Shown: positions 9,993 to 20,962 of the stretch, one piece after another | Numbering within the stretch: position 1 is the stretch's first letter | Layout of the letters: each line of letters opens with the position of its first letter | Source: Siphonodentalium dalli | Taxonomy: Eukaryota > Mollusca > Scaphopoda > Gadilida > Siphonodentaliidae | NCBI GenBank assembly: GCA_032622095.1 | Contig: CP136068.1 | Coordinates: 188,097,309 to 188,161,308 of the forward strand | DNA: 64,000 nucleotides | Direction of reading: 5' to 3' | The notes under the pieces: generated by a model | Database searches by the model: none | Seen by the model: only the letters and a program-made list of their open reading frames with translations | Told to the model about the DNA's origin: nothing | Position numbers and translations under genes: made by a program

Positions 9993-11806
9993 TTAACCCT
10001 TTACCCAACAGAACGGCCCTGTGCCAATGCATTCTCTTATATATGCGAGTCGACCATAGGTCGCCTCGCATATATAAGAGAATGCATTGGCTTAACACAT
10101 TAAAAATTATAAAATTGTTAAAGAATGTAAGAAAAAATGGTAAAAAGTGTTAAAAAAAGATTTTTTTTAGGCCAATGCATTCTCTTATATATGCGAGGCG
10201 ACCTATGGTCGACTCGCATATATAAGAGAATGCATTGGCACAGGGCATAACTGTAACTATCACAATGTGGTCAAGGAGCCGGTTCCAATGATATCCATAT
10301 TTGTATGGTTCTACTCTCCCCTGCCTAATAATAGTGATGGCCAAATAATAGTGATGGTGCACATTTTCGGGTGTTATTAATAATAGTGATGGTGCCAAAT
10401 AATAGTGATGGCGCACAATGATGGCATTTTACCATATTTCTACTATAAATGAAGCAGAATGTAGGCCTTAATTAATTTGGCATTGTTGGCCAAGTTCCCA
10501 TGCATGCAAGTTGTTCTCATTGGCTCCTTTAATAATGACAGTAAGTAATTTGGTAACAGTACCAGTCTGAGTAAGGTAAAGTACTGTGGTGATTGTAGCC
10601 AGGTTGGGTGGAAGCAGGCACGGCTTTCTCAAAATCACAGCGAGGCTGCCAAGGAGGCCTCGCTAAATAATTTGCGAGGCTGCCTCACCTTTTTTGGGGC
10701 TGATTTTTTATAAACTCTAAAGATAGCCTTAAATTGGCTATTTTGACTAATTTGCTTTACTTCAATACCTTAGTGCTTATTTTGCAGGTTCTGATATTAT
10801 AAGTTATGCTTAATATATTAAATATAAGTAAAAGGTGGAACTTGCGGGAAATTAGTTGGCATATCGGTTGCATCATCCATCAATATTTCGCTCGAGATGT
10901 AAATTAGAGTTATCTTTCTTATGTCGCACATCGGCTATTTAAAATCCGACATAAAACTTAAATCCGACATAAAACGTAAGTTGTGGTTAATAATGTGGAA
11001 CTGTTGCCAAGTCATCGCATTCATAATTAAACTGTGCTTTGAATACACGGACATGTTATTGTATTGCTTTATTGCATAGATTTAAATACATGTTCCTGTG
11101 TACACACAGAAGCTACTGCGGTGTCGTAACTTTCCATTTATAGCCAAAACCAGTCACGCATGTGTGCACACGACTCACAGCTTCTGTGTCTTCATGATAG
11201 CGCATAATTGGGTCACGATAACAGTATTGTTTGGAGAAGTCGGCCACGTCAAGTTAAATTAGTTCATCAGTTGTCACTCAGATTAGTTTCACTGATTATT
11301 TTATAATATAAGCCTGGTGATGTGATTTTAGCATTAAGTCCCGTTTTGATAGTAGAAGTCGGTTGCGTCCCAACGATAATTAGTTGTCACTGTGTGATTA
11401 TAAGCTTTGATGAGTTGTAATTAACTGCGATAATCCGTCTGTTTATACACGGACATCATGATCTAGAGGCCTAAATCCTGTTAGGAATGAGATTCTCCCA
11501 CATTCCTGTCAACTTGTCAAGTGCACTTCTATTTTTTTTAGTGAGCTGCACGTTTTTTCTAACTTTTTGACTGAAAATTCCGCGACTTTGCAAGAACTTT
11601 AAATAATCGTGATGGCGCCTAATAATCGTGATGCTGTCGTATTTTTCTTTAAATAAATAAACGTGACGTCACGTTTATTTGGCAGGAGAGAGTATTGAGA
11701 CAGACCGAATATATTTTAGGCTGTTGAAGCTTTATTTGGCCGGTTTTGGCCGGTTTGTATAAGAGAATGCATTGGCACAGGGCCCTTCTGTTGGGTAAAG
11801 GGTTAA
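9993..11806 (-). mobile_element. TTAA-flanked twin-hairpin foldback element, copy 3, interrupted
   Basis: Starts TTAACCCTTTACCCAACA at 9993, breaks at 10312, resumes at about 11693 (attgagacagaccg) and ends TTGGGTAAAGGGTTAA at 11806. The gap is the TA-flanked element at 10312-11694. The right end is chimeric: after the CCGGTTTG that normally precedes ttgggtaaag it has tataagagaatgcattggca and the opposite terminus. Confidence 0.85.
10312..11694. mobile_element. TA-target DNA element nested in a foldback element
   Basis: TA|CTCTCCCCTGCCTAATAATAG at the left and TTTATTTGGCAGGAGAG|AGTA at the right are inverted termini. The host reads ggttcta|ttgagac, as in the uninterrupted copies, so only TA was duplicated. 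Subterminal tandem taatagtgatgg words at the left and aataatcgtgatg words at the right are typical of this group (compare 20963-23265). There is no transposase frame. Confidence 0.82.
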
Positions 11807-11814
11807 TGGAATAT

Positions 11815-13959
11815 TAGGGGTGTGAGGTACGCCCAGTGTCGATATACGATACGTATCACAATATGCGGGTCGCGATACAATACGTATCACGATATGCGGG
11901 TCGCGATACAATACGTATCTAGATTCGATACCCTAGTATTTCTGGATGCAGCCCTTCATATGGAATTCGTGAATTGGTTGAAAAAAAAACATATATTCAA
12001 TCATAGTCATTATTTAATAGTTCATTAATTTGATTAAGGTCAAAACAAAAAACTTCTCTGTTTCTGATAACATAGAGAGTAATCAATTGGTTTTGATGAT
12101 TACGTGACATAATTCACGAGGGGAGTCGGGCCTGGTAAAACCCGAGTGACCGGAGCGAACGAGGGTTTTACCAATAGGACTGGCTACCCGAGTGAATTAT
12201 GTCACATAATCATCGAAACCAATTGATTATTCTGTTTATTACACACTTTCAACCACTAAAAGTTGCTATTTCTAAAGAGAAGATGTGACAAAATAAGCCC
12301 AGATCAGCTGATTCTCCCATTTTGAACCCCAACGTACAGTTGCGCGTGCAGTTACGCGGATGGACACATAATTTAAATAATTGTGATGTAACGATACCGA
12401 TCGACCTCATTATTTCGATTCACTTTGGCGCGATTCATTTTTTAAAGTTTCGGAAATTTTCTGTCAAAATTGTGTTTATTCTGACCGAACAAGCATGGCA
12501 CTTGGAACGGGATATTGTGAAGATTCTGATGGTGTGTGTAAATAATGTTGGTTCAGACAGGAAATGTTTGGAAATCGTGCTAAAAGTAGAAAACTAAGTT
12601 TCGAAGTGAGGATATTTTAATTATCGACGTAAACAAACACTTGACGGAACTGGATACATTTATTGTTCACATGGACTTTTTCATAGTTCATTTGACTGGA
12701 ATATGACATTGTTCGGATCATCGGAGTCGATAATAGGTAAGATTCTTCTTCATGTTACCAGTTTATTAACTGCTTCTGCATCATCGTTGGCAGTTCGTTT
12801 CTGTTCAACTTCAACCATGTTTGAACTGTAGAATTTGAAAATAGTTCCGGCTGTCAAAAGTCGCGTGCTCTCACCGGTGACGTAATTCACAGGTGTGACA
12901 TTATCACTTTTAATTCACCAAGAAATCCTTATAAATCACGGCTAAGTGTGTAATAAAATGGTATAATTTTCCAGGCAGGCAGGCAGGGATTTTTATTTTT
13001 TTTATTTTGTTTTTTAAACCTTTCATCCGTAAGTGATATAATAGTGTAGTTACAGCCCCATGGAATATGGTAGAACAATGTGCATTGAAAATGAGGCAAG
13101 CATTGGGTAAAAACATGCTGTCCCTTGAATTCATTCACTCTGCAGTATGATCTCTACCAATAACTGACTTATTTTTGCTTTCGGAATTGGGGAAAAAACA
13201 ATAAATATTCTCATTGACACTCTAACAGGTAACTTTTGACTAGCCTTCTGGAGAAAATTGAAAAAGGCAGGCAAGAAAATCTCAGCCAGACAGGGTATCG
13301 GAAACAAAGAGGTTTTTTTTTTTGGCCTAATCCTTCAATACCAGCTACTTCAGTTCATTGAAATGTTTTATTTAAGGCCAAGGTAGTATGGGATTACACG
13401 ACTTTCAAGTACAAAAACATACCACGTTTGTTGTTTAATTCATTTAAATACAGTCCAGGGGGAGTAATCCAAAAATACCACATCGGAAGTTCGGAACGCT
13501 GTCTGTATTTACGCGGTTTACTACAAGTCTTGCGATGAGACACGTTTATGTCAATTGGGTATCGGTGACTGTTAACGGGAATGATTTAATTCTCTAATAT
13601 GCAGTTCAAGTCCGATGAACGACAAATGATTAGCACGACGTACATTTTGAACCTTTTGGCAACATCATTTCTATGAACGAACTCTTCTGTGTGCCAACGG
13701 TGACAATGGTATATCAATCTTTACACAAAAACAACAACGCCCACCTATTTAATCGGCGCTTTGAAGTAGAACGACTTGATCATGCTTCTTTGCATGCCAT
13801 TGTATTTAATTCTTATTCTCCGGCGTGAATATAGCAATTTTAAAGAATGAATAATGGATAATAGATAAACACGCGATGCGCGATTTTTTGGATATGGAAC
13901 CGGTGCGTGCATCGTAGAACTCTGATTCGCGATACACCGGTGCATATCTCGCACCCCTA
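11815..13959. mobile_element. hAT-like element of about 2.1 kb
   Basis: Inverted termini TAGGGGTGTGAGGTA ... ATATCTCGCACCCCTA, with cgatacgtatcacgatatgc subterminal repeats. The flanks tggaatat and atgaatat agree at 6 of 8 positions, consistent with an aged 8-bp duplication. No transposase frame of useful length. It holds a hairpin at about 12085-12230 (ttgatgattacgtgacataa ... complement). Confidence 0.7.
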
Positions 13960-14490
13960 ATGAATATATTATTAATTGACTGAAAAACATCAACATTCTT
14001 ATTCATAAATTATTAAGGGACCTCCGGGCATGCATGGGCACTTACTAGTATATATATGGGGGACCACCGCAAATTCTTATCGCAGTTTTTAATATCCACA
14101 AATATAATTGATGAATGAAACCATTATTATTTATTATTCGTTGAAGAATATGTATGAGCAAGTATACACCACTTTCCTTCTTTAAAGTTGTATCTTTTGC
14201 TAATTTATAGAGGGAATGCGAGTTGAGGGACCTCCGCAATTTAATTTGCATGATCGGTACATCCGCGAAGCATTCTCCGGGAGTATATACATAGGCGCTA
14301 GCTAACAAATAATAATATTTAATTGACAGAATAACATCTATGCAGTATGCTTCATTTTATTCACAAATTTACTAGTAAGGGGTACTCCTGGCATACCACT
14401 GATACCAGTATATGGGGACATATAGCAAATGTGTGTCATCCTATTAATTTGCGCCAAGTGAGCTACGCGAATATAATTGATAGAACAAGC
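13960..14490. repeat. Diverged gggacctccgc inverted-repeat material
   Basis: Pieces of the long inverted-repeat family seen at 9395-9992 occur at 14015-14085 and 14160-14310, heavily diverged. No gene seen. Confidence 0.5.
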
Positions 14491-15336
14491 CATTATTTTC
14501 GGTTTCGGTTGTGGAAAAAGAGTTGAGTCTCGGTTTCGGTTTTTATTAATAAAAATTACTAATGTGAACAAAATCTAATTATGCTTCATCATATTACAAA
14601 GAAAACACACCAATTGTATCACCATAACTTGTGAGGTACATGTCCTTTTATAATATTAAATTATGTATCATAATGTTACTATTACATGTATATTGTTAAT
14701 GTCCGTGTCGAGTGGCAGTGCTAGAATGCAAGTGAGTCTGTGTATTGTGTATGACTGCAATTCAGCATCATATGATCATAAGTGTGAAATAATATAATGA
14801 TCATTTATATTGGCATAAAACTAATGTGTGTGACTAGATATATGTGTATAGTTATGATTTGAAAAATAAAAATTGGAAATAAACAACAAAATGAAAATAA
14901 AACATGACTAGAATCTCTCAATCACATTATCTGGCTATATGCCTATTACCATATTTAGGGAACATAATATTGAACACACTATACAGTATACATGCATCCA
15001 ATACAAGTCACCTGAATGAGTGCTATTTCTCAACAGTTTACCGACAAACGGTATAATTCATTCCGGCTCCGATTCCGGCATAACATTCCGCGATTTCACC
15101 ATGCGAACTTCTTTCTGCATATATTACAGGCCGCGTGAGGCGGCACACTTAGATTTCTTATCTTTCTTTGAAAAATATTTCCACACAGGACTCGTTTGTT
15201 CGTCGTGTTCTGCCATGATTACAGGAAGTTGTGACAACCGAAACAACGGGTTTTCCCAACTTACCACGGTTGTCATTTCCGGTTTTTCCCCGACAACCGA
15301 AACCGAACTGATTCCACGGTTAACCGCCCATCTCTA
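14490..15336 (-). mobile_element. hAT-like element carrying a BED-finger start
   Basis: The right terminus, on the minus strand, is TAGAGATGGGCGGTTAACCG followed by ttcggtttcggttg subterminal repeats. At the left, cggtttcggttgtgg repeats near 14500 mark a truncated or diverged other end. The minus strand opens a BED-finger ORF at 15216. Confidence 0.6.
15124..15216 (-). pseudogene. Broken BED-finger ORF start of a hAT transposase
   Basis: ATG at 15216 on the minus strand reads MAEHDEQTSPVWKYFSKKDK and stops at 15124 after 30 residues, where the CxxC pair should follow (only one Cys, in SKCAAS). SPVWKYF matches the opening of the frame at 44-277. This is a second, independently broken copy, lying about 120 bp inside a matching terminus. 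Confidence 0.6.
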
Positions 15337-15419
15337 CCATTATTATCAATTTTTGTGTCGTTATTCATTTAAAATACATCTCAATTGACATATACACACC
15401 CATTCCTCCCTTTAAAGTC

Positions 15420-16650
15420 GTCTCTTTAGCCCATTTTAGGGGACTTCCGCGAATTCGGGGACCTCCGCAAACGGGGACCTACTACAAATCATCGCCCCAG
15501 ATTTGTGGTGATGATGAAATAAAAGTGTGACAGAGAAGATCGTTTGATCGAAAGCATTTGAATTATGTCACAAGACTCGACTTGATGCTGGTTAATAAAT
15601 GTTTGTCCCCCGAATGGAATAAAATTTAAACATAAGTTCAAATTAAACAGTCACGCATAGATGGGTTCATGTTTGCTGGGTGTTTTAAACTGTTAATCGG
15701 GCGTTATTTTATTGATCATAGAGGCCGATAATTTGTCAACAATATGCAAGGAGATATACACATAAAAAAACATGTGTCAGTCAGGGGGGGGGGGGTCGTA
15801 AAAAAATTTCAGGCACGTATGGCATTTTTTCCCTTTCGATCATTTTTTGTACCCACCCACCCCCACCGCCAATTTTTTTTCCGTTTACGGCAGTTTTTTC
15901 CGACCATTTTTTGACACCCACCCCCCCTTTTAACACTAAAACAGAGATTTGCGGGGGGAAATTCACTGTAAACAGCTGCGACTGCCAAAACTCACCTGTG
16001 TTCATTGTTGTAGCTCAGAACCCCCACCCCAATGACATACGATGTATATTGCACATTTTGAGCGGAAATAGTGGGTTAGAAACAATTGACAGAAATCTGA
16101 CAGAGAGGCTGATTACTACTAAATATTCGCCCGACAAAGCATTACCCATGATTGTGTAGACAACTGTGCATGTGCAGGTCCGCGCTACTGATCATGTCTT
16201 ATTCAGGCACCAAGTGTAGGATTCCTTGCAATCTGTTTATCGTCAGTGATCGCTCATCCTGTGTAAAAAGCGGACTGAGCTAGGTCTGTGGCTAGTTTGT
16301 GACCAATATTAAGTCAAGGTTAGGGAGGGGAATGCGGCCGCTGGACAGCCGGCCTGCCGTAGTAGAGGAAACCCTGGCCTGTAGCCCATGCTAATGGATT
16401 GAGGTTATAGCAAAGTAATTTGATTGGCAGCGCCCTCTAACGGATTTTAGGCCAAAATGCAGGAGAGAAATTAAAAATTCTGGGCCCTGGTTGGTTAGTA
16501 GTTTTGATGTTTAAACATATAAAATACATGCAATCACGCCTCTTGAAATTTCAGATGCCAAACAAAACATTGGCCCATTGTAAAGCATGTGGTTCCTAGT
16601 TTGAAAACATTTATTGAAAACCATGAAAAAGAACTTTAGGGTAGTGGTTT
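15420..16650. other. Intron sequence with repeat fragments
   Basis: Contains a gggacctccgc-type fragment (15420-15490), a fragment shared with about 304-350 (gaggccgataattt), a C/G-rich stretch (15783-15960) and, from about 16450, sequence resembling the complement of 8100-8460. No exon recognised. Confidence 0.5.
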
Positions 16651-16707
16651 TTAGGTAGAGAAACCCAAACAAGAAATATTATAACAATTATCCTGTGGAT
16701 TACTCAC

Positions 16708-16788
16708 CCTACTTCCTAGAAATCGTGCTTCTAATAATTCTTGTTTTCTTGGATCTAGACTTTGCAAATTGTCCATAACGGTTAAAAC
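16708..16788 (-). CDS. TLK: Tousled-like kinase, start-codon exon
   Basis: Minus-strand exon of 81 nt. The acceptor is ttattgttacag|GTTTTAACC and the donor is AGTAGG|gtgagtaatc. The ATG at 16776-16774 opens MDNLQSLDPRKQELLEARF then LGSR. Vertebrate TLK1 and TLK2 carry M-(D/E)-ELHSLDPRRQELLEARFTG, a near-exact match, so the identification is strong. The exon ends in phase 0 and joins phase 0 of the exon at 4194-4271 across a 12.4-kb intron. The frame is open upstream of the ATG to the acceptor (VLTV), so coding could start in an earlier exon as in some vertebrate TLK1 isoforms; I prefer this ATG. An upstream exon must exist because an acceptor precedes it. TLKs act in the nucleus on Asf1 in chromatin assembly. 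Confidence 0.94.
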
Positions 16789-16829
16789 CTGTAACAATAA
16801 ATAGAATGAATCAGTGAAAAGCTGGCAGC

Positions 16830-16925
16830 ATAAACACACTGTCCAATCGATCGGAGGTCTAGGTGCGCACATTGTCCAATCGATCAGAGGTCTCGGTGCG
16901 CACCGCATAGACCTCGGTGCACAAA
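16830..16925. repeat. Short tandem duplication upstream of TLK start exon
   Basis: Two full copies plus part of a third of ttgtccaatcgatcngaggt followed by ctnggtgcgcac (about 38 bp), 40-135 bp upstream of the exon acceptor. Confidence 0.75.
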
Positions 16926-17119
16926 CATATCAGTGTGCAACACATATGCCATCAGTGTTCAAAACAACTATTTTGGAGAATTTCTGAGAACGAAAAATAT
17001 TTGGCTCACCAACATGCTGCTCTTCTACTAAACATGGAAAGATATCAAATCAACCAATCAAATCGTTAGAGGGATTACTAGTATCCACCGAGGTCCCGGT
17101 CGCCTGGAGGCATGGAAAG

Positions 17120-17720
17120 ATATGAATGAAATCAACCCACATTACCATGAGATGGAGGACCCACACTACCATGAGATATGAATCAAATCAACCATTGTGC
17201 ATTTATAAGTTAGAGGGATTACTAGTATCCGCCGAGGTCCCGGTCGCCTGGAGGCAAAAAAATAGAGTGCTCAAACTGGGAAGGTTGGGTAAAATATACG
17301 AATGTAATAATGGAAGAAATTAATCTATCAACTATGATCGATGAAACAATTAATGATGTAAAATATTATTCAACGATTGATATGAATGGACGTCTGAAAG
17401 AATGTATTAATTATCTGATCACATGAACAAAAGCACGACTTTTATTCAAATATACAATTCTCCCTTTCCAGAAAATGGAAACGTGGCAAGAAGTGGAGTC
17501 ACACAAAGCTACCAAGAACCAGCACCACAACTAGCACCAAACCCACAATACCATGAGATGAAGGACCCACAATACCATGAGATGAAGGACCCACAACACC
17601 ATGAGATGAAGGACCCACAATACCATGAGATGAAGGACCCACAACACCATGAGATGAAGGACCCACAACACCATGAGATGAAGGACCAACAATGCCAGGA
17701 GTGCATACTGTCAGTATAAG
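17120..17720. repeat. 24-bp minisatellite, open in several frames
   Basis: From 17540 there are seven 24-bp units of the form ccacaataccatgagatgaa plus ggac. Because 24 is a multiple of three, both strands stay open (plus strand PQYHEMKD repeats). Related single units occur at 17137-17180. There is no splice-site or homology support for coding, so I treat it as non-coding repeat 5' of the TLK start exon. Confidence 0.8.
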
Positions 17721-17956
17721 TAATCCTCAGTGGATCCTCAGTGCCAAGAGAGTGCTTTTGCCAATGAGAAGTGTTCCAAATATCATCAGAGGCAGCAGCG
17801 GTGAATCCCCCCCCCCCCCCCCCACGCTGGTGATACAGGAAGTTGATTTTCTCGGCGACATTAACTAGTTGCGAGTAGGAAATTCCTGATGGACAACATT
17901 GCCCTCCGCATATTTCTAGAGACAGTTCGATATTTTTCACTTTAGTCAACCTGACA

Positions 17957-18362
17957 CTCAAATGAGATACTCTGGTTACATGCACCTCACTGAGGCCTCG
18001 TTGAAATGAGATACTCTGGTTACATGCACCTCACTGAGGCCTCGTTGAAATGAGATACTCTGGTTACATGCACCTCACTGAGGCCTCGTTGAAATGAGAT
18101 ACTCTGGTTACATGCACCTCACTGAGGCCTCGTTGAAATGAGATACTCTGGTTACATGCACCTCACTGAGGCCTCGTTGAAATGAGATACTCTGGTTACA
18201 TGCACCTCACTGAGGCCTCGTTGAAATGAGATACTCTGGTTACATGCACCTCGTTGAGGCCTCGTTGAAATGAGATACTCTGGTTACATGCACCTCACTG
18301 AGGCCTCGTTGAAATGAGATACTCTGGTTACATGCACCTCACTGAGGCCTCGTTGAAATGCA
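17957..18362. repeat. 44-bp minisatellite, about 9 copies
   Basis: Unit gaaatgagatactctggtta plus catgcacctcactgaggcct plus cgtt. Copies are nearly identical; one has cgttgagg in place of cactgagg. On the minus strand each unit carries CAGTGAG|gtgcat, weakly donor-like, but no convincing exon is adjacent. Confidence 0.93.
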
Positions 18363-18404
18363 CAGTTAATCCACTGTACCACTTTTTACATGTAGCTATC
18401 ACTG

Positions 18405-19145
18405 AGTCGGGCTGCAATGATATGCCCATGTCATGGTGCAATCCATACCGCGATATGTACGATACGAACTTCTGACATGGTAAGATAAGTACATGTACTG
18501 ATGTAGGTAGCTTTGGTTTTGGATAATTCGTTAATAATTTGAGTCATAACTTTAATATAATTCTAAAATGCTGGAATGTACAGTGTACAAAATACAGAAA
18601 TTTAATATTTATTGAACTACATGTAACAATGTAAGAACAAAATATATCAAACATCTTAATATTAAGAGTGCACTAACAAGACTTAGTTTGTTTATATTAT
18701 TGTTGTGTCTGACTGCTCAAAACACATCCATTATAATGTTTCAAAGTACAGCAATCACTCAGATGAAATGGAAAATGATTCGTTGAAATAGATGCAGCTT
18801 TATTGTTTGTTATATGTTCACATGCTAAATATAGAACTAATCTTGGAATTTCCAAAGCTGTGACCTCGAACGTAATGAAGGTTATGAAAACATTTCGAAG
18901 CTTCTCACGAGGTTTCTCGAGCAAGGTTTTTAATTAACAAATGATACTTAATTAAATAAAATCAATATTAGCGACTGTATTGTGTAGTATTATCAACTAC
19001 ATGTATATAAATTTAAATATTAAAATAAATAATAAAAAACAGTAATACAAAAACATAAACTAAAAAAATATCAAAACGAACCGTGAATCGTACCATCGGC
19101 ATGTACCGCGAATCACATAAACCGCGATGTATCGTTGCAGCACTG
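18405..19145. mobile_element. hAT-like MITE (ctgcaatgat termini)
   Basis: Left end ggctgcaatgatatgcccat with cataccgcgatatgtacgat. Right end, complemented, is cagtgctgcaacgatacatc with cgcggt. The two ends are diverged inverted repeats. The flanks cactgag and cactggag may be the remains of a target duplication. Confidence 0.55.
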
Positions 19146-20962
19146 GAGGCATTTATATTGCAGTGTATCGAACAAAATCTCGAATCCACAAACCAACCAC
19201 CAAGATACAGGAAAATTAAAGCAAAATGCTGACATTTGATACCCGGTAGCGCACGCGTAAAAATGGCCTACAAATACCTAATCATTTCAATATTGTCTTG
19301 CATCTACTAGTATCTGTAAACGAATGAAGAAAAGGGACCTGGTCCATAAGACAAGACTTCCAGAACATATCCATCAGTGAGATAGACAGTCGAATACACA
19401 GTGACGACATTGGCCTAAATAAAGTGTGTACTAGTAGCATAGGAACAATACACTCTTAATATAAATGTTCAGATATTTGTTCAATCAAATAATAGCCTAA
19501 ATACACATTAGTATGTGCTGAGTGCTCATCATGCATGTTCAGTACTCTCGGGCTCCAAATAAAAGTGCAGGCCCAAATAATAGTGACAGGGGGGGATTCC
19601 ATTGAAAGTTAATATAAGTGCAGACCCAAATAATAGTGCAGGGGGGGGGGGGGGGACTGTGAGCAAAACATCCAACTGTTTAACAAATATTTTCATAGTA
19701 CATGTAGGTCAAGTACAGGAATCAACATAGTATGTGTCATGTGGTGATTTATTCAATATTTAAATATTCACACGTGTGTCATTTTGGTATCAGAATCATA
19801 TAGAAATCTTGAGTTTGTGCTGATTTCAATTTGCATAGCCTCAAAATTAATAAACGTGCAGACCCAAATAGGCACTGTGCAGGGGGGGGTTTTAGAGCTG
19901 AAACGGTTGACCCATTCTTCTTTCAACCGGTTAACTGCTAATTTCTATCGGACTTCTCTCAGACTAATTACATGTATGTCTACATTATGCCATGCTCCAG
20001 GGACAAACCTAGGTGAGAAATAGTAGCTGAAATAAAGACCTTATTCACGGCATTTAACGATATTCAAAAACACGCATTAACTGTTCTTTTGCTGGCTCTC
20101 GTGATGGGGAATGAGCAAGTGAAATTTGTGAATGGCAGGGGGGTACTCTCGGTATCCAAGTAGGGAGCGGAATAATAGTACAGGGGTGAAATTTCCTTTA
20201 AAATAAATAATAGTACGGGGGCGCAATAACAGTACAGGGGGGGGAATTTTCGCAAATCAACACTAAGTATGGGTTAGGGTTCGGCGAGAACTTGGAAGAA
20301 GTACTTATTCTATTTATAAATTATAACAAAATGTATCAATGGGGTCCCAACATGTGCGATGTGTGTTTTCTATGAGATGACCGATGTCAATAAAATATTG
20401 GCGTGTGTGCGTTGACTTCTAGTGCTATGAAGATGAATGCATGTGATTGCTCACTGATCGCCATAATAAAACGATAAATGTCGACAATACCCCGAAAATA
20501 TTCACACTGATTACAGTGCTAATTAAATGTACCAGCAGTTCAGTTTATTGCAATCCCCATTGTGAACCCCCGCGAACACGTGCTTGCCGAAACCGAACTC
20601 AGTGCATGGACGCATTCATTACTGCTCTATAGGGAAGTTCGCCTCAACAGTACACTCGTGGTTGCGACATATTATTTGCGCAAACTGATACTATGTACTG
20701 CCTATACACGTACGCATTTCGTTTTACAGTTACTTTTCTAATACACAGTAGTGACTAAATGCTAGCAAGTTATTTGCCGCTAATTCAGGCCAATGTGAAT
20801 ACAGTTTGACACGAAATATAAATAGACTGATCAGTGTTCCCACAACAAAATGACGTCAGATTCTCACGTAAAATGCGCGCGTACCCAGCTGTCGATGTAA
20901 ACATCGCAGGCTATATTTAAAGTACAAACAATTAATAACTGAATGTTCAAGTGTTTCAAACA

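Noticed and set aside
17800-17985. Possible minus-strand exon (KNIELSLEICGGQCCPSGI)
   Set aside because: The frame is open, but the flanking AG and GT candidates are poor and it runs into a G run; not enough to call.
20268-20285. gggttagggttcgg resembling telomere repeat
   Set aside because: Only about two repeat units, inside a transposon nest.
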